From assembly GCA_963727845.1 (NCBI GenBank), contig CAVSHI010000003.1, positions 124,001-188,000 of the forward strand: 64,000 nucleotides of DNA, given 5' to 3'. The notes under the pieces are model-generated. The model saw only the letters and a list, made by a program, of their open reading frames with translations, made no database searches and was not told where the DNA came from. Both the position numbers and the translations under genes were made by a program. Below, piece after piece: positions 54,037 through 63,225 of this stretch (position 1 is its first letter; every line of letters begins with the position of its first letter). This stretch comes from JBEKTW01 sp963727845. GTDB taxonomy: Bacteria; Bacteroidota; Ignavibacteria; UBA10030; SZUA-254.

Positions 54037-54836
54037 GCGAGGAAAAGATACTAATTAAGGTAGGGAAATACAATTGGGAGCTCGAGAAGCCCGTGAGCCA
54101 ATCAGGATTCCCGCCATTCCCAGGCTCGGTGACACGCTGGTCAGCAATTAAACAAAACCGGCCAATTTCAGATCCTGACCAAAGGCATGTCAGGATGACG
54201 CTTTGCTCAGGAACCCTCTCCGTGTCACTTCCCCGAAGGGGTCCATCGGACGTGACATCCCTCTCCCACTGGTGGGAGAGGGATTATAGGGTGAGGGTTA
54301 AGCTGCGAATATGAAACCTGAATCACAATGACATCGCAAGAAGCAAATCAACCCAGACATTCCTTTCCATCCGACTCAGACGGAGTGGGAGAGGGACCGA
54401 GGGTGAGGGTTAAAATCCGGTTCAATACGTTCGAGCTTTGCCGGCTACCTTTTTGTACTCAATCCCAGATGCCGTTCGTACCACCGGCGGATGTTGCCGG
54501 GATCCTTGCACTTAAAAAAAATCCCCCGATACCTGTTACGCGTTTTGAACTCATGACAGATCTGAGATTGTGAGTATTATGCCGGATTTTTTCGAGTGGC
54601 TAGCAGACCATTATCCCCGAACTGGGATTTTATCAGTCAATTAGTATTGAGAAGTCCTTGGATCTTCAGGTCCCTTAATACCCTCACCCCTTCGATTCCC
54701 CTCTCCCAATGGGAGAGGGGAAAGAGGTGAGGGTCAAGAGCCGTAGGACTTGATCGATTTATTCCCGAGACAGGACACCAGATTCCGCCGAATCCTTCGC
54801 CTCTCCCGCTCTTCGCGCGGGAACGCCCAGGAGGCA
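54037..54836. other. Gene-free 800-bp stretch filled with dispersed palindromic repeats
   Basis: It carries at least three copies of the CCCTCTCC...GGGAGAGGG...GGGTGAGGGT family (54205-54300, 54370-54412 and 54675-54740). In the first, ATCCCTCTCCCACTGG is followed by TGGGAGAGGGATT, a near-perfect hairpin. An A8 tract lies at 54513. No convincing gene is present. Confidence 0.65.
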
Positions 54837-55892
54837 CTACGCGAGTACAAGTACGGCGGTTACATCCGATCCGCCCTCATCCAGAATGATCTCGAAGCCG
54901 AGCTTTCGGAACACCGATACCATTCTTGGATTATCGGAGTTTGTGTGTGCAATCACTTTCTTCATTCCCCATTCCCGGGCAATGTCCACGCAATAGCGCG
55001 TCAGCACGCTTCCCAGCCCTTTGTTTTGCCATGCGTCGGTGACCAGGATGGCGTACTCGACAGTCTGAAGATCCGCCTCGGCAATGAGCCGCCCGACGCC
55101 GAGGAGTTTTCGAATCCCCTTTTCCACAACCTCGGCGACGATGGCAATTTCACGTTCATAATCGATGAAACAGAAGTGCGACGCCACCTGGTGCGTCTTC
55201 CAATTGATGAATGCGCGGAAGCGCGTATAGAGCGATTCCTTCGAGCAGCTTTCCAGAAGCTCAAACCACATCGGTTCATCCTCCGGCTTTATGGGCCGGA
55301 AGATCAGCGGGGTGTCCGCGAGCGTAGTTTCACGCACGAACTCTTCAGGATAGGGTCGCAGCGCGAGGTGAGAGTATGGCTTGATGGGCCGGGAGATGAC
55401 TTCCCGGTCGAGAACGATGCGCGCGTCAAGCGCAACGGCATCCGATGGATTGACAAGGAGTGGATTAACATCCAGCTCTCCGATCTCGGGATAATCCGCA
55501 ACAAGGTATGAGAGGCGTATCAAGACTTCGATCAATTTTTCAACATTTGCCGGAGGCTTGCCCCGGTAGCCCTGGAGGAGCGGCCACACCTTGAGCGATT
55601 CGAGCATGCGCCGGCAGAGTCGTTCGTTCAACGGCGGAAAGCCGAGGACGCGGTCTCCGAAGAGCTCGGCGGCGACTCCTCCCGAGCCGACCATGAGAAC
55701 GGTCCCGAAAATGGGATCCTTTTTCGTTCCCAGAATCGAGCTCAACAGCGTCACGAGGGCTCGCCATCTGTTGCACGGTGACGCCGTCGATATGAGCGTT
55801 GGGCATTCTCTCACGCGCGCTTGCGGTGATCCGCTTGAACGCGTCACGCACCCTGGATTCGTCCTGGAGGTCAAGCGCCACGCCCCCCACAT
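54837..55892 (-). CDS. Pat-like acyl-CoA synthetase/GNAT fusion, C-terminal part (after second frameshift)
   Basis: The homologous portion begins near 55736 with ILGTKKDPIFGTVLMVGSGGVAAELFGDRV (read in parts), the end of the ATP-grasp domain, and YPEIGELDVNPLLV. From ~55330 downward comes a GNAT acetyltransferase: LIFRPIKPEDEPMWFELLESCS, ILVTDAWQNKGLGSVLTRYC (acetyl-CoA-binding Q-x-x-G-x-G/A block) and NPRMVSVFRKLGF. The first ~50 residues of the open frame are out-of-frame sequence. The order synthetase then GNAT is that of Pat/PatZ lysine acetyltransferases, which modify acetyl-CoA synthetase and other proteins. Confidence 0.83.
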   Translation of the reverse strand: MWGAWRLTSRTNPGCVTRSSGSPQARVRECPTLISTASPCNRWRALVTLLSSILGTKKDPIFGTVLMVGSGGVAAELFGDRVLGFPPLNERLCRRMLESLKVWPLLQGYRGKPPANVEKLIEVLIRLSYLVADYPEIGELDVNPLLVNPSDAVALDARIVLDREVISRPIKPYSHLALRPYPEEFVRETTLADTPLIFRPIKPEDEPMWFELLESCSKESLYTRFRAFINWKTHQVASHFCFIDYEREIAIVAEVVEKGIRKLLGVGRLIAEADLQTVEYAILVTDAWQNKGLGSVLTRYCVDIAREWGMKKVIAHTNSDNPRMVSVFRKLGFEIILDEGGSDVTAVLVLA

Positions 55893-57132
55893 CGGTCTTG
55901 TGGGTGATGTCGGGAGAGAGAATCTTAAGCACGACGGGGTAGCCGATTTCTTTCGCGATCTTCACTGCCTCTTCCGGTTTTGCCGCCTCGCGGGGATGGG
56001 TGCACGGAATGCCGTATGCTCCCAACAGCGTTTTCGAAGCGCTTTCCGAAAGAACCGGTCCCTGTTTGGCGGCGATCTGGTCAAACTGGAAGCGGATTTT
56101 TTTCCGGTCCAGTGGGAATTGAACCGGAATGTCCTTCGGAGTCTCATAAAGACTCTCAAGGTTGCGGGAATATTCCACCAGCGTCATGAAAGCACGAATG
56201 GCCTGTTCCGGAGTCGCGTACGTCGCGATACCAAATTCATTCAGGACTTGAACTCCCTCTCGCATGCTCTTCCCGCCCAACCATGCGGCAAGGATCGGCT
56301 TGGTTGTGGAGGCGGCAAGCTGGCCGACAGCCTTGGCCGTCGACGTTGGATTCGTCATAGCCTGAGGTGTGAGGATGACCAGGACAGCATCAACGCCGGA
56401 ATCCTTCAGAAGGATCTCGACTGCTTTCGCGATGCGCTTGGACCGGGCGTCGCCCAGCACATCGACGGGATTTCTGTGCGACCAGGCCGGCGGGAGATTT
56501 TCGTTGAGGCCGGTCATGCTCTCGCCGGAGAGCGGGGCGAGAACTCCGTTCGCGGCGATGAGCGAATCCGTCGCCATAACGCCGGGACCGCCGGCATTCG
56601 TGACAATCCCGAGGCGCGGTCCGACAGGAATTTTCTTTCTTCCAATCAGGTCGGCGCAGTCGAAGATCTCGCCGATGTTCATAACCCGCGCCATCCCGAC
56701 GCGCTTGAATGCCGCTTCGTATACTGCGTCCTCTGAAGCCATCGCTCCGGTGTGCGATGCCGCCGCCTCGGCCGACTCCGGGAATCTCCCTGCTTTGTAT
56801 GCAATGATTGGCTTCGTGCGCGCAAAGGCCCGGGCAGCCGACATGAATTTTCGCGCGTCCGCGATCGATTCGATGTAGAGAATGATCGACTTCGTTTTTT
56901 CATCTTCGCCGAAGTAATCGATGAGATCCCCGAAATCGACGTTCGAGCGTATTTCCGATCGAGACGAAGTAGGAAAACCCAACCTTCTCCTCGAGCGCCC
57001 AGTCCAGAACTGAGGAACACAGCGCTCCGGACTGCGAGACGAACGCAATGCTGCCTTCTTTCGGCATGCTGGGCGCAAAGCTGACGTTGAGATTCTGCAA
57101 CGGCGATACAAATCCCAGGCAATTCGGCCCAA
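55540..57132 (-). CDS. Pat-like acyl-CoA synthetase/GNAT fusion, middle part
   Basis: The homologous portion runs from about 56943 (NVDFGDLIDYFGEDEKTK) to about 55738 (MASPRDAVEL); both ends of the open frame are out-of-frame. It contains SAEAAASHTGAMASEDAVYEAAF (the His of ADP-forming acyl-CoA synthetases), LGIVTNAGGPGVMATD, RNPVDVLGDA and the ATP-grasp start AYGIPCTHPREAAKPEEAVKIAKEIGYPVVLKILSPDITHKTDVGG (read in parts). A single extra base at 56944 (CTC-G-AAC) and another at 55737 (CTC-G-ATT) separate it from the flanking parts. Repaired, the gene is 54837-57523, about 894 residues, close to PatZ size. Confidence 0.83.
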   Translation of the reverse strand: MGRIAWDLYRRCRISTSALRPACRKKAALRSSRSPERCVPQFWTGRSRRRLGFPTSSRSEIRSNVDFGDLIDYFGEDEKTKSIILYIESIADARKFMSAARAFARTKPIIAYKAGRFPESAEAAASHTGAMASEDAVYEAAFKRVGMARVMNIGEIFDCADLIGRKKIPVGPRLGIVTNAGGPGVMATDSLIAANGVLAPLSGESMTGLNENLPPAWSHRNPVDVLGDARSKRIAKAVEILLKDSGVDAVLVILTPQAMTNPTSTAKAVGQLAASTTKPILAAWLGGKSMREGVQVLNEFGIATYATPEQAIRAFMTLVEYSRNLESLYETPKDIPVQFPLDRKKIRFQFDQIAAKQGPVLSESASKTLLGAYGIPCTHPREAAKPEEAVKIAKEIGYPVVLKILSPDITHKTDVGGVALDLQDESRVRDAFKRITASARERMPNAHIDGVTVQQMASPRDAVELDSGNEKGSHFRDRSHGRLGRSRRRALRRPRPRLSAVERTTLPAHARIAQGVAAPPGLPGQASGKC

Positions 57133-57523
57133 GAATTCTCATGCCTTCGAATTTCTTCAGTTGTGCCCTGACCTGCTCCTCAAGAGCGAGACCTTCGGCG
57201 CCCGTCTCCCTGAAGCCGGATGAAATGATGATGACTCCGAGGATGCCCGCTTCTCCGCATTGACGGACAATTTCCGGAACCTGCGGGGCGGGAGCGCAGA
57301 TGACGCCGAGATCCGGTTTCCTTGGCAGGCTCCTGATATCCGGATAGCATTGTATTCCGAGTACGGCTTCGAACGACGGGTTGACGGGATACACAACGCC
57401 CTGAAAGCCGCCGCCAACCAGATTGCTCAGTACTTTTCCGCCGACACTGAGAGGATTGGATGTTACACCGATGAGTGCGATACGCTGGGGTTTGAAAATG
57501 CGATCAAGTTCCTGAATGTTCAT
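56900..57523 (-). CDS. Pat-like acyl-CoA synthetase/GNAT fusion, N-terminal part (CoA-binding)
   Basis: The start MNIQELDRIFKPQRIALIGVTSNPLSVGG leads into a CoA-binding Rossmann domain (GGFQGVVYPVNPSFEAVLG, DLGVICAPAPQVPEIVRQCGEAGILGVIIISSGF, ILGPNCLGF, read in parts). The start of the ligase domain follows (GSIAFVSQSGALCSSVLDWA, FVSIGNTL). After SIGNTL the frame is lost; the expected continuation NVDFGD lies one base later. It is cytoplasmic. It either forms ATP from acyl-CoA or acts as a regulatory domain for the C-terminal GNAT. Confidence 0.85.
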   Translation of the reverse strand: MNIQELDRIFKPQRIALIGVTSNPLSVGGKVLSNLVGGGFQGVVYPVNPSFEAVLGIQCYPDIRSLPRKPDLGVICAPAPQVPEIVRQCGEAGILGVIIISSGFRETGAEGLALEEQVRAQLKKFEGMRILGPNCLGFVSPLQNLNVSFAPSMPKEGSIAFVSQSGALCSSVLDWALEEKVGFSYFVSIGNTLERRFRGSHRLLRRR

Positions 57524-57599
57524 GCTCGTCTATGTTTTCAAAGTAACGGAGAAATAAATCTGACTCAGATATCTTGAACATGGTAGCGAAACAATTTAT

Positions 57600-57900
57600 A
57601 TCATGCCACCCGGAGACCCCATCCTAACCTTCCCCTAAGAGGGGAAGGGACGCGTTGGCAGATTGGAGGCCACAACATCCTCTCCTTTTAGGAGAGGATT
57701 ATAGGTGAGGTCTGGCAAGGCATCCGGTTATGAAATTGACTTACTACCCACAACTTCGTAAAACCGATACCAAAATATGGAATTCCGCTGAAGGAATCAA
57801 AGCGGTTAAAAAAGCTTTAACGCAAAGGACGCAGAGAAAAAATCGCAAAGGTCGCAAAGTGAAATGGCAGTGGCCATTCTTGCGCTTCTGTGTCTTTGTG
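57600..57900. repeat. Two dispersed repeat types in the 57524-57909 gap
   Basis: 57605-57715: CCTAACCTTCCCC, AGAGGGGAAGGGA and CTCTCCTTTTAGGAGAGGA, the CTCACC/CTCTCC family. 57800-57900: TTTAACGCAAAGGACGCAG, TCGCAAAGGTCGCAAAG, TTGTGTCTTCGTGGTTAG, the same family as 9940-10022. No gene is present. Confidence 0.6.
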
Positions 57901-57909
57901 TCTTCGTGG

Positions 57910-60900
57910 TTAGATTTTCTTATCGTTGCCCTCGTTTCGGAGCGCGCCTGAGAGTCTCTCCACCTGTAGCGCGAACGCCTCAATCCTGGCTTCCACAATT
58001 TGCGGGAATGGATTTCCATCCGCTTCGATTGAAAGAAAAGGCAACGTATGGAATTTTCTCAGGTTATGAATATTTTCCACCGAATCAAGTCGTTTATTGC
58101 CCACAACTTTCGACTCGCGGCCAAGGATGGCTTCAATAACTCTCGTCGGCATGCAGGCAAACGGCCCGATGGAAATCATACCGTCAACATCCTTCACCAT
58201 CTCATGGAAGAACGTCCCGATGACGACAATAGCTTCTCCCGTCATGGCAGGATTGATGAACCGGCTGCCGGTAGTAATGATCTTCTCCATATCGATCATT
58301 ACGGGATCACAGAGTCCGCTGGACGCGAAAATAGACTTGACCTTTCGCTCAACGCGGTGATGCAGCAACGACCGCACGGACATCTCTGTCCATTCTCCCA
58401 GCGTGAACTTATGACCAGGCTCATTTATCACACAGTGGTCGACGTAGTAAAGCCATTCGAGAATTGATGACCTCCTGGTGACGATATCCCTTTTTGCCAG
58501 TCTCAAGATGACTTCCTGCGAGCAGAATTCATCCTTCCTCACATATATTTCTCCGGCCAGCAAGACCTTTTTTGCCTTCGACAAGGGATACTTGATTTCT
58601 ATCCTGCCAAGCTCGCGTGAGACTTCCGTTAGAATTCCATATAACTTTCCTGCACCCTGCTCGAAGCATTCTCTTATTTTCCGCTTCTGCGCCGCGAATA
58701 TCTCATCCGCTTTTCCCCGGTCGAGCGCCAGGACGAGCAACGCGTTCCGGATATCGTCCAGGGCATCGGCGACAACGAGGGACTTGAGGATTTTTATCTG
58801 GTCGGAGTTCCCCAGTCCCGCATAATTATTTTCGGCAGTCAACGTCAAGAGTGCGACATTTTCCACCCGTTGCTTCTCTATGAGTCTCTTCTGGAAGACA
58901 TAGTATTGAGAAAACCTGCAATTCCCGTGAGCTGTCGGCATGAAATAGAGCAGCATTTCCTCCGGGGATTTTCTTTTCTTAATGGATTCAAGCAGCGAGG
59001 CGGTGGTAAGAATCAGCGGCAGGCATTCTTTGCATGACGTGTTCGCTCTCCCCAGCATGAGGGTACGAAAATCGGGAGCGGAGTCTGCTTCCGCATTGAA
59101 TCCAATTCCACGGAAGGCCGCCGACGCGAGTTCGGTCGAAATCGTGCCCATCGAAGGGATCACCATCTTCACTCTCTTATCCCTCACTGAATATTCTCTT
59201 CCATCGCTGGCGACGAATTTATATTCACCGCCGGAGGATTTCAGCCCGGCGGGGCTGAACGACTTCTCCTCGCCGTCCTCTCTTTGCAATGACCGGTACC
59301 GCTGGATGATGTCGAGGAAGGCCTCAATGCGCGTATTGATCCCAGCATCGGCAGTGTGAGAATCCAGCTCGAGCGTCAAGGATGGTTTGGTTTTCATGAT
59401 GTCCCGGAAGTACCCGACCAGGAATGAATCAGGGCCGCAGCTGAAATTCGTGATGTAGGTCCCGAAGAGCTGCGGATGCCGTTTCACAATCCGGGCAGCC
59501 TTGACGATCTCCTGCCCCGTCGCCCAATTCAGATTCTCAATGGATTCTTCCGAGCCGTACCGCAGGCAATCAAAGGGAATGACAACCACGCCCCTTGAAG
59601 CGAATTTTCTCGGAATGCCGAGGTTGGTCTCATCGGCAAAGGCGTTGTATGCCCTGCCAAAGACCACGACGCCTATCTTTGACCTATCCTTTTCAAGTTC
59701 TTCCAGGGCACGGTCTCCGAGTTCCTTCTTCTTCGAGGAGAACTGGCGCTGTTTTTCGGATGCGTACGCAAAGGCCGCCCTTGCTTTGTTAGCGTCTTCG
59801 CCGACTTCTTTCGCGATATTTACAAATTGGTCCTCAAGAGGATCCACCCCATTGGAAAAATCCAGCACGGGGGAGATCAGCTTCGGCTCGATTTCCCTGA
59901 AGGCGCTGCGAAGATAATACGGCTCACTCTGCGCCAGAATGCATGTGCACTGGTGACCTTTTCCTTCTGCGGTACTGCCCTCGACGTGAAGTTCATCCAC
60001 CTGCGGAAGGAAGATGTAATCCGGTTTCTTCTTGAGAAGGTTCATGAACATGCCGTGCGCCACTTCTCCGGGGAAGCAGAATGAAGAGGCAGACATCCGT
60101 ACGCCGTCGGGATCCGCGCTTTCACCCAGCACCACCCTCATACCCAGTTGCGAAAAGAAATTATAGTAGAGAGGGTGCATCATGTTGGTGTAGAAGGATT
60201 TGGAAAGGCCAATGGTCTTCCCTGTAATCTGCCCATTCCTCCGGAAGACCAATTCTTGCCTCTTCGCTACAACATCCAGAGGTCCGGGGTCGATGGAAAG
60301 ATGGCGAAGCGTATTATAGTACTTGTTGCAGATTCCGCCGAACGGATAGCTTCTTCCGTTTATCCGGACAAGATTGATGGCACACCCGAGGTCGCATCTT
60401 TCGCTGGTTCCCGGACAGGCAAAACTCTCGCCGTACTCCACCTGCCTTCCAACAAGTTCTGAGAGAGAGAAGCTCGTTTTGACAATCGTCCCTTTTCCAA
60501 TTTTGTCTTTTAGTTCCAGCGCGGCTCCGAATGCCCCGATCAAACCGGGGTCCGGAGGCACGACAATCTTTTTCCCGAGTAGCGTCGCCATCGCCAGGGG
60601 AACGGCCCGGTTGTAACAAACCCCACCCTGCATGAAAATTTTCTCCCCGATCTTTCGCGACCCTTTCACTCTGTTATTGTAATTCATGCAGATGGAATAG
60701 ACCAGCCCTGCAACAATATTTTCTCTGCCGATTCCTTCATGGGATGCGTTCTTGATATCGCTGCTGATGAACGCGGCGCACTGGTCGTTGAAATTCGGCG
60801 GAGAGGCGGCTTGAAGTGCGAGGTCACCGATCTCGTGATAGTCAATGTCCAGACTTTCCTTCGACGCCTCCTCAAGAAAAGAACCCGTGCCCGCCGAACA

Positions 60901-62178
60901 TGCTTCATTCATCGCGTAATCGCATGGCACACCGTTGACGAGGTACGTGTACTTGGCATCCTGGCCGCCGATCTCGATGATCGTGTCGACTTCTTTGTCG
61001 AAGAACGTCGCGCCGGTGGCATGTGCGATAATCTCGTTGACGATCCCATCCGTCAGTGCATGCAAACCCGCAATCTGTCTTCCCGAGCCCGTGACTCCCA
61101 GTCCGATGATGCTCACATCCATACCGTGAAGCTGCCGGTCGATCTCTCTGTAACATTCGCGCGACGCCCGAACGGGGTCGCCGTTCGTTCGCAGATACAC
61201 GGATGCAACGGTCGCGTCATCTTTCGTCCTGAGTAGGACTGCTTTCGTTGTCGTGGAGCCAACGTCGAGGCCCAGGATGCATTCGTCCCCGGTCTCTGCC
61301 ATCGCTTTTTTCTGCTCTTTGAATTCTACAAGACAGCCCGCATCGGCCAGTGCGGGCAATTGACCGAATGAGCTTTTCTTTTCATCGATGAAGATTTTCG
61401 CGCCGGGCTTCCGCCGGTTCTCAAGGGCATGGATTGCCGCACCGAGAGCTTCGAATATGTCCGCTTCCCGGGGAACGACAAGGTTCTCCACGCTTTCTTT
61501 GAGCTTATCCATGACGTACGTATTTTTCGTGACGCCTCCGACGACAAGGATATTCTTTTTCTGAAACGACTTCAGCAGCTCCAGAACTTTTTCCGCGATC
61601 ATGTTTCCCAGACCGGCGCAAATGGTCCCGATGGGCACTCCTTTGTTGAGAGCATGCGTGCAATCGCTCTTGCAGAACACAGAGCATCTCCCCGAGACAT
61701 AGTAAGGAGTTGAGCCCTGCGCCTGCCTGATTGCCTCTTCGACTCCGACATTCATTCTCCGGATTTGCTGCAGGAAAAACTCGCCGGTTCCGGAAGCGCA
61801 TTTATTGCCGGTGTGAACGTTGACAATGTTCCTCCGGTCATCCAATTCATAGACAATGAAATTTTCGCCCCCGAGGCTGATCAAGGCATTGAATGGTTCT
61901 TTGCTGTCCCTCAGAATATGCTTGATGGCATGCTCGGCGGCTTCAACCTCCGTAATCACAGGCAGGTTGACAAGGTCTTTCAACTTCCTGCCGGTCAACG
62001 TCACGGATGAATAATCCTCAAGGTTCAATGACCGCAGAGTATCCTTCAAGACCTTGCGCGGGTCGCATTCGTGTTTTTGCACAATCGAGCGGACAATGGT
62101 TCTCTCCCCATCAAGCTCGACAACCTTGAGGGTTGATGCGCCAACGCATATTCCAAGCGATTTCAGATTTTCCGCCAT
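57910..62178 (-). CDS. Large 2-hydroxyacyl-CoA dehydratase activase-type protein (two BcrAD/BadFG ATPase domains, DUF2229, HgdB-like)
   Basis: This 1422-residue protein has two ASKHA ATPase modules. The first (~8-270) has SLGGENFIVYEL, HTGNKCASGTGEFFLQQ and VVGGVTKN. The second (~300-570) has LGLDVGSTTTKAVLL, IIEIGGQDAKYTYL, NEACSAGTGSFLEE (the [4Fe-4S] cysteine region of activases) and MQGGVCYNRAVPLA. The DUF2229 segment (~640-860) has YPFGGICNKYYNTL and SSFCFPGEVAHGMF. The C-terminal ~500 residues resemble dehydratase D-component sequence (GRPYNAFADETNLGIPRKF-like GRAYNAFADE, FSCGPDSFLVGYFRDIM, ANTSCKECLPLILT). It probably couples ATP hydrolysis to low-potential electron transfer. The actual substrate is unknown. 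It is complete and intact despite its length. Confidence 0.88.
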   Translation of the reverse strand: MAENLKSLGICVGASTLKVVELDGERTIVRSIVQKHECDPRKVLKDTLRSLNLEDYSSVTLTGRKLKDLVNLPVITEVEAAEHAIKHILRDSKEPFNALISLGGENFIVYELDDRRNIVNVHTGNKCASGTGEFFLQQIRRMNVGVEEAIRQAQGSTPYYVSGRCSVFCKSDCTHALNKGVPIGTICAGLGNMIAEKVLELLKSFQKKNILVVGGVTKNTYVMDKLKESVENLVVPREADIFEALGAAIHALENRRKPGAKIFIDEKKSSFGQLPALADAGCLVEFKEQKKAMAETGDECILGLDVGSTTTKAVLLRTKDDATVASVYLRTNGDPVRASRECYREIDRQLHGMDVSIIGLGVTGSGRQIAGLHALTDGIVNEIIAHATGATFFDKEVDTIIEIGGQDAKYTYLVNGVPCDYAMNEACSAGTGSFLEEASKESLDIDYHEIGDLALQAASPPNFNDQCAAFISSDIKNASHEGIGRENIVAGLVYSICMNYNNRVKGSRKIGEKIFMQGGVCYNRAVPLAMATLLGKKIVVPPDPGLIGAFGAALELKDKIGKGTIVKTSFSLSELVGRQVEYGESFACPGTSERCDLGCAINLVRINGRSYPFGGICNKYYNTLRHLSIDPGPLDVVAKRQELVFRRNGQITGKTIGLSKSFYTNMMHPLYYNFFSQLGMRVVLGESADPDGVRMSASSFCFPGEVAHGMFMNLLKKKPDYIFLPQVDELHVEGSTAEGKGHQCTCILAQSEPYYLRSAFREIEPKLISPVLDFSNGVDPLEDQFVNIAKEVGEDANKARAAFAYASEKQRQFSSKKKELGDRALEELEKDRSKIGVVVFGRAYNAFADETNLGIPRKFASRGVVVIPFDCLRYGSEESIENLNWATGQEIVKAARIVKRHPQLFGTYITNFSCGPDSFLVGYFRDIMKTKPSLTLELDSHTADAGINTRIEAFLDIIQRYRSLQREDGEEKSFSPAGLKSSGGEYKFVASDGREYSVRDKRVKMVIPSMGTISTELASAAFRGIGFNAEADSAPDFRTLMLGRANTSCKECLPLILTTASLLESIKKRKSPEEMLLYFMPTAHGNCRFSQYYVFQKRLIEKQRVENVALLTLTAENNYAGLGNSDQIKILKSLVVADALDDIRNALLVLALDRGKADEIFAAQKRKIRECFEQGAGKLYGILTEVSRELGRIEIKYPLSKAKKVLLAGEIYVRKDEFCSQEVILRLAKRDIVTRRSSILEWLYYVDHCVINEPGHKFTLGEWTEMSVRSLLHHRVERKVKSIFASSGLCDPVMIDMEKIITTGSRFINPAMTGEAIVVIGTFFHEMVKDVDGMISIGPFACMPTRVIEAILGRESKVVGNKRLDSVENIHNLRKFHTLPFLSIEADGNPFPQIVEARIEAFALQVERLSGALRNEGNDKKI

Positions 62179-62405
62179 CTTAGGTCGTTATAAAGGGAAC
62201 TATCATGTGTTCCATTGTAACTAATTCCCAATTGGATTACCAACCCGGATAGTGCAGTCAGTTTGAGTCGTGCCGTCCACCGTCGACCCTTGAGTCGCCG
62301 TTTGAGACCTCACCCTACCCCTCTCCTGAGAGGAGAGGGAATTCGTGTGCCGGCAGAGAGCTCAAGAATGCAAAAATGGCATTACGTTCATTTGGGATGA
62401 AGATA

Positions 62406-63053
62406 TTATTTCTTCGGGTAACCCACAGTCTGTGCGAGGATGATTTTTTGGTCAGCCCGAAGGTTCATCGCTTTTGAAAGAACGGGTCTGTCGATTGAAC
62501 CGCGCACGACCGCAGCAAGTCCTTCCGATGCACAATAAAGGTAGACGTTTTGCGCCACGAAGCCGCAGTCTGCACCGGTATACAGACTCTGGTCATCCTG
62601 CGATGCACGTTTCGTCTTCGACAAATCGGCGACATAGACGAGATTCATGAAGGCGTCTTTCACATAAGCCTGGGTGCCGGTCTTCTCGCGGAGGTCATCC
62701 TTGAGAATCGGCTTGAGCACATGTGCCTTCGCATCGTACAGATAGAGACCATCTTCCATGGCGACGTAAATGTCGATTTCCTGCCAGTTCATCGCCGAGG
62801 GTGCGGTGCGATGGCCGTCGGGACGGTTGATCCCGAAAGCCGCCCAGAGTAAATTAGAGATTTGCTGTGTCGACAGCTTCTCCGATCCGAACGATCGCGT
62901 CGACCGGCGGAGCTTTAAAGCTTCCATCAGCGGTTTTCCGCCCGATGTATCCGGCTTCGGAAGTGCAATTGGTTTCAGGTCCTGCGCATTCAGTCCGAGC
63001 GAAAGAATCGTCATGAGCAGAATCTGGATGAGAAAACCCGAGTGTCGTTTCAT
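62406..63053 (-). CDS. Secreted SagB-type nitroreductase family protein
   Basis: This 215-residue protein has a signal peptide (MKRHSGFLIQILLMTILSLGLNAQ) and an ATG preceded by GGAG. The nitroreductase core has LMEALKLRRSTRSFGSEKLSTQQISNLLWAAFGINRPDGHRTAPSAMNWQEID (read in parts), FMN-contacting RRSTRSF, GYVAQN-like GADCGFVAQNVYLYCASEGL and the end IILAQTVGYPKK. It belongs to the SagB/ThcOx branch that uses FMN. An exported member is common in Bacteroidota and anaerobes. Its substrate is unknown, and no RiPP precursor is adjacent, so azoline oxidation is not implied. Confidence 0.9.
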   Translation of the reverse strand: MKRHSGFLIQILLMTILSLGLNAQDLKPIALPKPDTSGGKPLMEALKLRRSTRSFGSEKLSTQQISNLLWAAFGINRPDGHRTAPSAMNWQEIDIYVAMEDGLYLYDAKAHVLKPILKDDLREKTGTQAYVKDAFMNLVYVADLSKTKRASQDDQSLYTGADCGFVAQNVYLYCASEGLAAVVRGSIDRPVLSKAMNLRADQKIILAQTVGYPKK

Positions 63054-63075
63054 TGTCTTTCTCCAATAAAGATCA

Positions 63076-63115
63076 GTTGGTTGGTTAGTTAGTTGGTTGG
63101 TTAGTTAGTTTGCTT
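63076..63115. repeat. GTTGGTTGGTTAGTTA tetranucleotide-type tandem repeat
   Basis: About 35 bp of (G/A)GTT units lie upstream of the nitroreductase gene (in its 5' untranslated region). Confidence 0.7.
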
Positions 63116-63225
63116 GTTCGTTGGATCGGAATGCCAATCTTACTGGCAACACATTCACCGTACCGGCGCTCCCACACAAGATATGCGGGATACCTTCTTT
63201 CATGCACAGCCTAGGTATTATCCCA

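Noticed and set aside
55591..56736. 381-residue plus-strand open frame
   Set aside because: Antisense of the acyl-CoA synthetase middle part.
62406..63053. SagB-type nitroreductase as part of an azoline RiPP cluster
   Set aside because: It has an export signal and no cyclodehydratase or precursor nearby.
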